A DNA stretch of 6,089 nucleotides from Flavobacteriaceae bacterium (GTDB lineage Bacteria > Bacteroidota > Bacteroidia > Flavobacteriales > Flavobacteriaceae), in assembly GCA_002713495.1 (NCBI GenBank), contig PATA01000019.1, forward strand, positions 20,528 through 26,616. The letters are read 5' to 3'. The notes under the pieces were generated by a model. That model ran no database searches. It had not been told where the DNA came from and worked only from the letters and a program-made list of their open reading frames with translations. How positions within the stretch are numbered: the stretch's first letter is position 1; each line of letters begins with the position of its first letter. Positions 1 through 6,089 of the stretch are shown here, piece by piece. The position numbers and the translations under genes are program-made.

Positions 1-372
1 GTATCATCAATTGGAGATAGATATTTAAATACAGGTGAAACACTATTACACGGAGATTTTTACCCTGGTAGCTGGATGAAAAACAATGGTCAAATTTATT
101 TGATTGACCCCGAGTTTAGTTTTGTCGGAGATATTGAGTTTGATTATGCTGTATTTGCTGCCCATTTAATTCTAATTACCTCTGATATAAAACTTATGGA
201 GTTGATAGTAAATAAATATATGAACAAAACAATGAATTTGAAATTATTTTACAGTTATACAGGAATTGAAATTATTCGCAGGTTAATAGGTATAGCTCAG
301 CTTCCTCTTAATCTAACCATCAAAGAAAAAAAGAATTTACTTTATTTTTCAAAATCATTAATTTTAAACTAG
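1..372 (+). CDS. APH/methylthioribose kinase-like phosphotransferase, 3' part
   Basis: The reading frame is open from base 1 and ends at a TAG at 370-372, so 123 C-terminal residues are present and the N-lobe is missing. The ATG at 76 lies inside the conserved core and is not the real start. Visible motifs are the catalytic loop HGDFYPGSW (His17-Gly18-Asp19 of the fragment) and, 17 residues after Asp19, the metal-binding IDPEF (Asp36-Pro37-Glu38), followed by a GDIEFDYA stretch. In the protein kinase-like phosphotransferase family, HGD holds the catalytic Asp. The Gly-Ser after HGDxxx and the DPE in place of DFG or DWE resemble 5-methylthioribose kinase more than aminoglycoside kinases. The product would be a cytoplasmic ATP-dependent small-molecule kinase. 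The substrate is unproven: methylthioribose (methionine salvage) is my first guess, and a sugar, choline or other small-molecule kinase is possible. The stop is 5 bases before the protease start, which suggests shared transcription. Confidence 0.8.
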   Translation, partial: VSSIGDRYLNTGETLLHGDFYPGSWMKNNGQIYLIDPEFSFVGDIEFDYAVFAAHLILITSDIKLMELIVNKYMNKTMNLKLFYSYTGIEIIRRLIGIAQLPLNLTIKEKKNLLYFSKSLILN

Positions 373-377
373 TTTAT

Positions 378-1973
378 ATGAAATCATATTTAAAAAAGTT
401 ATTTAGAGGATTAATTATTACTACGTTTTTCCTTAATCACAACAGTTGTTCAACGGTTAGGTTTATTGGAGAGCCAACTACTGCAAATTCATCAATTAAT
501 ATTGATTATGAACTTTCTAGTATTGAAAAAAAAGATTGGTTTTTATATGATATTAGAGATGATAGTATTCCTGGAATGAGTGTAATAAAAGCCAGAGATG
601 AATTGATTCAAGAAAAAACTGGTAAAAAAATAATTGTTGGTATTATTGATTCGGGTGTTGATATTAATCACCCTTTTTTAGCCTCTTCAATTTGGAATAA
701 TATTGACGAGATTCCAGGAAATAACATTGATGACGATAAGAATGGATATGTTGATGACGTTAATGGGTGGAACTTCTTGGGAAATTCAGGTAAAGAAAAC
801 ATGGAGTATGTAAGACTACTCAAAAAAACATCACCTTCAGATTCTATTTATAATATTTACCAAAAAGAGATTGAAAAAGCAATTCAAAAGACTGAGCTTA
901 ACATAAAGCAGGCGAAAGATATTTTGGATGAATTATATGAGTCGGATAGTATACTTAAATTAATGACTAGTAAAGATGATTATAAAAAAGAAGACATTGA
1001 AAAATTAAACCCTAAAACCTTTAGAGAGTTTAAAGCAATTCAATTTAAAGAGCTTGCAGACTCATATAATTGGAACAAAGAAATGATTGAGAATGATATT
1101 AAGAATAGTCAGAATAGAATTAATTATCATTTTAACATAGATTTTGATGGCAGAATAGAAGTGGGCGATGATCCAGATAATTTAAAAGATGTAAATTACG
1201 GAAATGCAGATGTTATTGGACCGGTATTAGATGATGCTGTTCATGGAACGCATGTAAGTGGAATAGTACTGAAAGTAAATAGTAATATATCTATTATGCC
1301 AATTAGGACTGTTCCTGACGGTGATGAGTACGACAAGGATGTTGCTTTAGCGATTAAATATGCAGTAGATAACGGAGCGTCTGTAATTAATTTTAGTTTT
1401 GGTAAGTCATTTTCACCTCACTCAGACTGGGTATTGTCTTCATTAAAATATGCTGCTGAAAAGGATGTTTTAATAGTTAATGCAGCAGGGAACGATATTA
1501 AAGATATTGATCTTGAATCAAATAAATCATTTCCTACCGATGAGTATGAAGGTGTTGAAATGGTAAATAATATGATTACAGTTGGAGCCTCAACTTCAAA
1601 TTATAACTCTAATCAAATGGCATATTTTTCTAATTATGGTTCCAAAAATGTTGATGTCTTTGCTCCAGGCTATCAAATTTATTCTTCTGTTCCAGATGAT
1701 TCAAAATTAGAGATAAAAGGAAAATTTAAGTATTTAAATGGGACCTCGATGGCTGCTCCAAATGTTGCCGGTGTTGCTGCAGTATTAAGATCATTTTACC
1801 CCAAGATTCCAGCAAAAGACATTAAGGATATAATTATTAAATCAGGTGTAAAAATGTTTGAATCAATTGAAATTTCAGGAAAAGAAAATAAAATAAATTC
1901 TTCTAATTTGTCTGTATCGGGGAGCGTGGTCAATCTTTACAATGCATTAATAATGGCCTCATCTTACAAATAA
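378..1973 (+). CDS. Subtilisin-like S8 serine protease, probable lipoprotein
   Basis: This 531-residue secreted endopeptidase has a full S8 triad: Asp91 in IIDSGVD, His289 in HGTHVSG and Ser457 in NGTSMAAPNVAG, with oxyanion-hole Asn372 in NAAGND. The N-terminus (KK, then a hydrophobic run around residues 9-19, then NSC with Cys24) looks like a lipoprotein signal, although the lipobox lacks the usual Leu at -3 (it is His), so a plain signal peptide is possible. No acidic surface-export signal follows Cys24, so a periplasm-facing location is favoured. Asp91 and His289 are 198 residues apart, against about 32 in subtilisin. The extra sequence holds an Asp-rich stretch at 110-132 (NNIDDDKNGYVDD type, likely calcium binding) and a Lys/Glu-rich, probably helical insertion at about 138-255. 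The protein ends soon after the catalytic domain with no type IX secretion C-terminal domain. The specific substrate is unknown. The ATG at 378 fits because it places the signal sequence correctly. Confidence 0.95.
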   Translation: MKSYLKKLFRGLIITTFFLNHNSCSTVRFIGEPTTANSSINIDYELSSIEKKDWFLYDIRDDSIPGMSVIKARDELIQEKTGKKIIVGIIDSGVDINHPFLASSIWNNIDEIPGNNIDDDKNGYVDDVNGWNFLGNSGKENMEYVRLLKKTSPSDSIYNIYQKEIEKAIQKTELNIKQAKDILDELYESDSILKLMTSKDDYKKEDIEKLNPKTFREFKAIQFKELADSYNWNKEMIENDIKNSQNRINYHFNIDFDGRIEVGDDPDNLKDVNYGNADVIGPVLDDAVHGTHVSGIVLKVNSNISIMPIRTVPDGDEYDKDVALAIKYAVDNGASVINFSFGKSFSPHSDWVLSSLKYAAEKDVLIVNAAGNDIKDIDLESNKSFPTDEYEGVEMVNNMITVGASTSNYNSNQMAYFSNYGSKNVDVFAPGYQIYSSVPDDSKLEIKGKFKYLNGTSMAAPNVAGVAAVLRSFYPKIPAKDIKDIIIKSGVKMFESIEISGKENKINSSNLSVSGSVVNLYNALIMASSYK

Positions 1974-2004
1974 TTTTTTTATTTTTAAAAAAACTTTATA
2001 ATCC
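1974..2004. other. Short AT-only gap between protease and sulfatase
   Basis: This 31-base gap consists mainly of a run of seven T, then ATTTTT, then seven A. The T and A runs could pair, but such an A:T-only hairpin without a GC stem is weak and I do not call it a terminator. I also see no Bacteroidota-type -7 element (TAnnTTTG) here, and no purine-rich ribosome binding site before either candidate sulfatase start. It could equally be simple spacer within an operon. Confidence 0.4.
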
Positions 2005-3402
2005 ATGCATTTATTGATGAGAAACTCTATTTCAATTCTATTTATTTTTCTTGCATTTTCTTGCAATAACTCTAAGGTTATCTCAAAAAATTATAATATA
2101 GTTTGGATTGTCTATGAAGATCAATCTCCTGAATTTTTTCCACAATATGAAAATTTACCAATAAATCTTCCAGCTATTCAATCTCTTGCAGATGATGGTA
2201 TTATTTTTAATAACATGCATTCACCTGCACCAGTTTGCGCTCCTGCTAGAAGTGCAATTATAACTGGAATGTATCCCACAACATTAGGCACTCACAATAT
2301 GAGGACTTACAATGCATATAAACCTGAAAATGAGCCTACGATTGGGATTCCAAACTATTCACCTAATTTCCCTGATTATATAAGACCATTTACTGAATAT
2401 TTAAGAAATGCTGGATATTATTGTACAAATAATGCAAAAGAGGATTACAATTTTAAAATACCCGAAACTGCTTGGGATGAATCAAGTCTTGATGCTCATT
2501 GGAATAATAGGGGCGATAGCTCTCCCTTTTTTGCTGTATTTAATAATGGTCATATGCACGAATCTGGCATATGGAAGCAAACTAATAATAATATTTTAGT
2601 CGATAAATCTAAAATCAAAATACCTCCATATTTTCCAGATACTGAAACTGTGAGACATGATTTGGCTGTTAATTTTAGTAATTTAATTAGGGCTGATAGT
2701 ACAACTGCAAAAATTATCAAAGAACTTAAGGATGCTGGAGAATATGACAATACATACATATTTTTTTATTCAGATCATGGGGGACCTTTTCCTAGGCATA
2801 AAAGAGCAATTTATAATACTGGAACGAAAGTTCCATTTATAATTAAACCCCCAAAGGGAGTTACGATAAACTATAATCCTGATCAGTTATTAAGTTTTAT
2901 AGACTTAGCCCCAACTATTTTATCAATAGTTGGAATAGATATCCCTGATTATATTCAAGGAAAAGCCTTTTTAGGTGATCAAAAAACTGAAGAAAATAAA
3001 TTAATTTATTTTGCAACTGATCGTTTTGATGAAGTTTTTGATAGATTAAGAGCGGTAAGTGATGGAAACTATAGATATGTTAGAAATTACGATACTAGTA
3101 AGCCTCACGCTTTAAATAACTCATATCGTATGCAAATTCCAATGATGAGAGAGCTCGTTGAATTGCATAAAAATGGGAAATTGAATAAAATCCAGTCATT
3201 TTGGTTAGACTCACCAAAACCTGCTGAGGAACTATATGATTTGAATGAGGATCCCTATGAAATAAATAATTTGGCCGATTCGAAGAGGCACACTGAAATT
3301 TTAAATAAATTAAGTACTGATTTAGACAATTGGATCAGGGAAACTAATGATCTGGGCGAATATCCTGAAAAAGAATTAATACCTGAGGAATATCTAAATT
3401 AA
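2005..3402 (+). CDS. Type I formylglycine-dependent sulfatase, lipoprotein
   Basis: This is an arylsulfatase-fold hydrolase that removes sulfate esters (or N-sulfate) from a glycan. It is 465 residues long. The signature CAPARSAIITG starts at Cys78 and matches CxPxR, so Cys78 should be converted to formylglycine by a maturase encoded elsewhere. Other family landmarks are metal-ligand candidates Glu38-Asp39 (WIVYEDQSPE), His183/His185 (NNGHMHESG), Asp257-His258 (YSDHGGPFPRHKR) and Lys275 (GTKVPF). The C-terminal EELYDLNEDPYEINNLA is the usual end of the sulfatase fold. The first metal position is Glu-Asp rather than the commoner Asp-Asp, and together with GTHNMR and SDHGGPFPR it recalls heparan N-sulfatase-like sulfohydrolases (S1_8 type, from memory). 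The N-terminus has a hydrophobic run then LAFSC with Cys20, a Bacteroidota lipobox, and no acidic export signal follows. A second ATG at 2017 gives an equally good signal peptide, so the exact start is uncertain. The stop is 2 bases before the fucosidase start. Confidence 0.95.
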   Translation: MHLLMRNSISILFIFLAFSCNNSKVISKNYNIVWIVYEDQSPEFFPQYENLPINLPAIQSLADDGIIFNNMHSPAPVCAPARSAIITGMYPTTLGTHNMRTYNAYKPENEPTIGIPNYSPNFPDYIRPFTEYLRNAGYYCTNNAKEDYNFKIPETAWDESSLDAHWNNRGDSSPFFAVFNNGHMHESGIWKQTNNNILVDKSKIKIPPYFPDTETVRHDLAVNFSNLIRADSTTAKIIKELKDAGEYDNTYIFFYSDHGGPFPRHKRAIYNTGTKVPFIIKPPKGVTINYNPDQLLSFIDLAPTILSIVGIDIPDYIQGKAFLGDQKTEENKLIYFATDRFDEVFDRLRAVSDGNYRYVRNYDTSKPHALNNSYRMQIPMMRELVELHKNGKLNKIQSFWLDSPKPAEELYDLNEDPYEINNLADSKRHTEILNKLSTDLDNWIRETNDLGEYPEKELIPEEYLN

Positions 3403-3404
3403 TA

Positions 3405-4733
3405 ATGAGACATTTACTTTTTACTTTTTTAATATCGTTTATATCATATTCACAAATTAATTATCAACCAACTCAGGATAATTTAGCTGCTAGAAAATGG
3501 TTTGAGGACTCTAGATTTGGATTATTTGTTCATTGGGGTGTCTACAGTGTTTTAGGTGATGGAGAGTGGGTAATGAATCAACAAAAGCTATCTATTGATG
3601 AATATGAGAAATTACCTAGTTTTTTTAATCCCATAGATTTTAATCCTAAAGATTGGGTCAAGATGGTTAAAGACGCTGGCATGAAATATATTACCATAAC
3701 AAGTCGACATCATGATGGATTTTCAATGTTTAAAACCTATCAAAATGAATACAACATAGTCGATTCAACTCCATATGGAAAAGATGTTCTAAAAATGTTG
3801 GCAGATGAATGTCACAAGCAAGGAATTAAGATTTTTTTCTATTATTCAACATTAGATTGGCATAATGATGATTACTTTCCTCGAGGAAGAACAGGAAATG
3901 ACATCGAGGGAAGAGGTGAGGGTGATTGGAATAATTATATTTCATTCATGAAAGCACAATTAACAGAATTACTAACAAATTATGGACCAATAGGAGGAAT
4001 ATGGTTTGATGGTCATTGGGATCAAAAAGAATGGGATCCAGTAACAAAAAAATATGGTAAAGATATGGTAGACTGGCATTATGAAGATATCTATAAATTG
4101 ATTCATTCTATTCAGCCAGCCTGTTTAATAGGTAACAATCATCATTTAGCGCCCATACCTGGTGAAGATTTTCAGATGTTTGAAAGAGATTTGCCAGGGC
4201 AAAATACAACAGGATGGGGCAGTTCTAAAGAGGATATAGGAGATTTGCCAAAAGAAATTTGTGAAACCATAAATGGGTCATGGGGTTTTAATTTAAGAGA
4301 TAGAAAACACAAGAGTAGCAAAGAATTGATTCATTATTTAGTTAAAGCCGCTGGTTACGGGAGTAACTTATTACTCAATGTTGGTCCAATGCCTAACGGA
4401 AAAATTCAACCCACCCATATAAAATCATTAATGGAACTTGGAAATTGGTTAAAATTATACGGAGAAACCATATATGAAACTAGACAAGGACCTTTAAATC
4501 CAAATGTAAATTATGTATCAACACAAAAAAAGAATAAAGTATATATACATTTTTTAAACTCCGAACAGACTAATTATGAATTCAATGGAATAAAGAATAG
4601 TGCTATTAAGTCAATAAAATATTTTAATTCAAACTTAGATGTAGAATACAGTCATAGTAATGATATATTAACCATTAATCTAAATAAGGATATAATTGAT
4701 GAGATAGACACTATAATTACAATCTCACTATAA
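3405..4733 (+). CDS. GH29 alpha-L-fucosidase, secreted
   Basis: This retaining exo-glycosidase releases terminal alpha-L-fucose. It is 442 residues long. Residues 1-16 form a signal peptide (hydrophobic core LLFTFLISFIS, likely cut after SYS), so the enzyme acts in the periplasm or outside. The GH29 barrel runs from about residue 25 to 355, with FGLFVHWGVYS (His43), TSRHHDGFSMF (His102-His103), YYSTLDWH (residues 146-153), the nucleophile Asp202 in GGIWFDGHWD, and LLLNVGPMPNGKI near 322-334. Glu260 in DFQMFERDLPG aligns by eye with the TPE-type acid/base position of the family, but that residue is poorly conserved across GH29 and the assignment is tentative. Residues from about 360 to the end look like a small beta domain. 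There is no carbohydrate-binding module and no type IX secretion C-terminal domain. The start follows the sulfatase stop by 2 bases, so translational coupling is likely, and the pair suggests a sulfated fucose-containing substrate. Confidence 0.95.
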   Translation: MRHLLFTFLISFISYSQINYQPTQDNLAARKWFEDSRFGLFVHWGVYSVLGDGEWVMNQQKLSIDEYEKLPSFFNPIDFNPKDWVKMVKDAGMKYITITSRHHDGFSMFKTYQNEYNIVDSTPYGKDVLKMLADECHKQGIKIFFYYSTLDWHNDDYFPRGRTGNDIEGRGEGDWNNYISFMKAQLTELLTNYGPIGGIWFDGHWDQKEWDPVTKKYGKDMVDWHYEDIYKLIHSIQPACLIGNNHHLAPIPGEDFQMFERDLPGQNTTGWGSSKEDIGDLPKEICETINGSWGFNLRDRKHKSSKELIHYLVKAAGYGSNLLLNVGPMPNGKIQPTHIKSLMELGNWLKLYGETIYETRQGPLNPNVNYVSTQKKNKVYIHFLNSEQTNYEFNGIKNSAIKSIKYFNSNLDVEYSHSNDILTINLNKDIIDEIDTIITISL

Positions 4734-4814
4734 TTTATATTATGTAAAATAGAATATGTATTGTTGTTTTCACCATTTAGGTCATTTAATGAGGATCCCC
4801 CTATTTCAATAAAA
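4734..4814. other. Convergent intergenic gap, no clear terminator
   Basis: These 81 bases separate the stops of the fucosidase (plus) and the metallopeptidase (minus). A terminator for both genes would be expected, but the only symmetric element I find is a six-base GGATCC palindrome at 4793-4798 next to a short C run. It has no loop and is not followed by a T tract. The rest is AT-rich with no open frame of note. Confidence 0.5.
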
Positions 4815-6089
4815 TTAAAGATCAGGAATGATTAATAACTGTTCATCAATTGGCAATTCTAAAAATTCTAAAAATTCTTGATTAAACTGTTCCATTGTCA
4901 TCCCAAAAGTATACTCAAATGCACCATCCCATCCCATTTCATCAATATTAGGCCATAGAGTTCTCCAAAAAGCATCTTGGTCATTTACTTTATTGAGAAG
5001 ATATGCAACTCCCCAAGCACCAAATCTATAAGGAGAACAAGTTTCTCTTGTTGAATAATTAACATCCCATATATTAAAATTAGGGCATGAATCAAGATTT
5101 GGTATAATATCATATTGCATAAACTCCCTCATTTTATCTCTTAAGCTACCCCCTTGACCATCAACATTTGGAGAATTTTCAACAGAAATTCCATTCTGTC
5201 TTAATTTACGCTGAATAAATTCAGCATAATAGACAGCTGAACCTTCACTAAAGAATATTGGTCCCCAACCAATTCTTTTGGTATCACCATCAGGTCTAGT
5301 TTCCTCTTCCTTCGTAAATAAATTTGCCGCTTGAACTATGTGGGTGTATTCGTGTGCCATAACAGTCATAGCATTATGTCTATAATCTGAATTATTAGCG
5401 AATGTAAAGTCATACCTATGATACATTATATGATATCCGAAAAATCTTTGACCACTAATTGAACTACCAATGTCTTCAAACTCGTTTAAGGATATACACG
5501 TATCATAATTAGTAAACCTGTTCCAATGATCATTTCTAGTAGACCTTCTTTCGCAGAAAATTGCCTCTAATTCTCTTTTATCAGAAGATGACGCATCTCT
5601 GCCAACTGACCATACCTCGACAGGTCCATAAAGACCGTAATAATCTGTAATTAGTCTAAGTGTTTCTCTCAGACCTTCTCTTGCAAATTCAGGAAGATCA
5701 TTTGAAAAGAACATTTCTGGCTCAAATTCTACAATTTGACCCCAGTATTCATCAACTCCATAACTAGTTGGAGTTTGCGATACTAAACTAAAAATTGGAC
5801 TTATTTCAATATTTGAATCAACAATAATTATTAAACTATTTTCATTAGATTCAATACCATCCCATCCATCAAATCTATATCCTTCGTTAGGTGTAGCAGT
5901 AATAGTTACTTCAGTCCCTTCATCATATGTTCCTCCCTCAGTTGAAACAGTTCCTCCCTCTGATGCTAATACAGTTAGGGTATATTGATCAGGAGGAATT
6001 AATTCAAAAAGGGCTTTAAATGTTTGATTTGAATTTAAAGTTATTGTTAAACTTGCACTTGTTGAGTCACTTCCTTCCCATCCCGTAAA
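4815..6089 (-). CDS. Secreted gluzincin-type zinc metallopeptidase with InlB-like repeats, 5' end missing
   Basis: Read on the minus strand, the frame is open from the right edge to a TAA at 4815-4817, giving 424 residues with the N-terminus and signal peptide outside the window. The ATG at 5712-5714 is an internal Met: the 125 codons before it are open and clearly protein-like. Residues 1-30 and about 36-102 of the fragment are InlB/Flg_new-type beta repeats (GWEG and GWDG motifs, TITATPNEGYRFDGW). The C-terminal 300 residues form the peptidase domain. The zinc motif is MAHEYTH (His246, Glu247, His250), and the third ligand is probably Glu282 in FFSEGSAVYYAEF, 32 residues after His250. This spacing, the EGxAxY motif and the tail FGMTMEQFNQEFLEFL resemble the peptidase MA-like families. 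Four Cys in the domain could form disulfides, consistent with export. There is no type IX C-terminal domain at the end. The substrate is unknown; a surface or extracellular protease role is inferred. It converges on the fucosidase gene and is a separate transcription unit. Confidence 0.85.
   Translation of the reverse strand, partial: FTGWEGSDSTSASLTITLNSNQTFKALFELIPPDQYTLTVLASEGGTVSTEGGTYDEGTEVTITATPNEGYRFDGWDGIESNENSLIIIVDSNIEISPIFSLVSQTPTSYGVDEYWGQIVEFEPEMFFSNDLPEFAREGLRETLRLITDYYGLYGPVEVWSVGRDASSSDKRELEAIFCERRSTRNDHWNRFTNYDTCISLNEFEDIGSSISGQRFFGYHIMYHRYDFTFANNSDYRHNAMTVMAHEYTHIVQAANLFTKEEETRPDGDTKRIGWGPIFFSEGSAVYYAEFIQRKLRQNGISVENSPNVDGQGGSLRDKMREFMQYDIIPNLDSCPNFNIWDVNYSTRETCSPYRFGAWGVAYLLNKVNDQDAFWRTLWPNIDEMGWDGAFEYTFGMTMEQFNQEFLEFLELPIDEQLLIIPDL
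4852..4878. repeat. Nine-base tandem repeat inside the metallopeptidase gene
   Basis: Two exact copies of AAAAATTCT (4861-4869 and 4870-4878) follow a degenerate third copy, GGCAATTCT (4852-4860). The unit is three codons long and on the minus strand encodes the EFLEFLELP stretch in the last helix of the peptidase domain. Copy change would keep the frame. It is probably a by-product of the amphipathic helix sequence. Confidence 0.6.
5784..5984 (-). repeat. InlB-like beta repeat (complete copy)
   Basis: This encodes about 67 residues beginning YTLTVLASEGGTV and ending NIEISPIFSL, with the family pattern GGTV...G(T)EVTITATPNEGYRFDGWDG. Such repeats are extracellular beta modules of the InlB B-repeat or Flg_new group and are usually spacers or adhesion units. 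Inside it EGGT occurs twice, seven residues apart, and this is mirrored by an 11-base direct repeat at 5929-5939 and 5950-5960. Confidence 0.75.
6000..6089 (-). repeat. InlB-like beta repeat (partial, cut by window edge)
   Basis: About 30 residues beginning FTGWEGSDSTSASL and ending with FKALFEL match the second half of the complete neighbouring repeat (GWDG...SLIIIV...ISPIFSL). It is joined to the next copy by a short IPPDQ linker. More copies may lie upstream of the gene fragment, outside the window. Confidence 0.65.

Noticed and set aside
76..78. ATG as the start of the first gene
   Set aside because: The HGD catalytic motif of the kinase family lies upstream of it in the same open frame, so the gene starts outside the window.
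1974..1993. T-run and A-run as a possible intrinsic terminator after the protease
   Set aside because: The potential stem is made only of A:T pairs with no GC core and no T tract after it on the plus strand.
2408..2599. Plus-strand open frame of 63 codons inside the sulfatase gene
   Set aside because: It lies entirely within a well-supported sulfatase in another frame and its translation has no recognisable motif.
2550..2759. Minus-strand open frame of 69 codons opposite the sulfatase
   Set aside because: It is antisense to conserved sulfatase sequence and looks like a by-product of AT-rich codon use.
4793..4798. GGATCC palindrome in the convergent gap as a terminator core
   Set aside because: Six bases with no loop and no adjacent T tract cannot form a standard terminator hairpin.
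5712..5714. ATG as the start of the minus-strand metallopeptidase
   Set aside because: The frame stays open for 125 more codons to the window edge and encodes recognisable InlB-like repeats, so this is an internal methionine.

Overview
The window looks like a piece of an AT-rich marine-type Bacteroidota genome, probably a flavobacterium. The support is the low GC, start codons with no recognisable Shine-Dalgarno sequence, Bacteroidota-style lipoprotein signals ending in Ser-Cys, an S8 protease form common in that phylum, and a secreted protease with InlB-type beta repeats. The lineage is an inference from gene style; there is no rRNA or other marker gene.

Layout: four genes on the plus strand are packed almost end to end. 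They are (1) the 3' part of a small-molecule kinase of the aminoglycoside phosphotransferase/methylthioribose kinase fold (1-372), (2) a complete subtilisin-like S8 protease, probably a lipoprotein (378-1973), (3) a complete type I formylglycine sulfatase, a lipoprotein (2005-3402), and (4) a complete GH29 alpha-L-fucosidase with a signal peptide (3405-4733). The gaps are 5, 31 and 2 bases, so co-transcription is plausible. An 81-base gap (4734-4814) follows, and then a convergent minus-strand gene (4815-6089) that runs off the right edge. It encodes a secreted gluzincin-type zinc metallopeptidase (HEYTH plus a downstream Glu) preceded by at least two InlB-like repeats.

How the genes may work together: the sulfatase and fucosidase sit 2 bases apart and are both exported. 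They read as a pair for desulfating and then trimming fucose from a sulfated fucose-containing glycan, such as algal fucoidan or a fucosylated glycoconjugate. No SusC/SusD pair, polysaccharide lyase or regulator is visible, so this is at most the edge or a fragment of a polysaccharide utilisation locus. The S8 protease could be involved in processing secreted proteins or degrading glycoproteins, but nothing in the sequence ties it to the glycan pair. The kinase has no obvious role in the same pathway.

No RNA genes, CRISPR arrays, insertion sequences, attachment sites or convincing terminators were seen. All families here are recognisable; I did not find evidence of a wholly new system. The most notable points are the sulfatase-fucosidase pair, the long charged insertion in the S8 protease, and the repeat-plus-peptidase architecture of the minus-strand gene.
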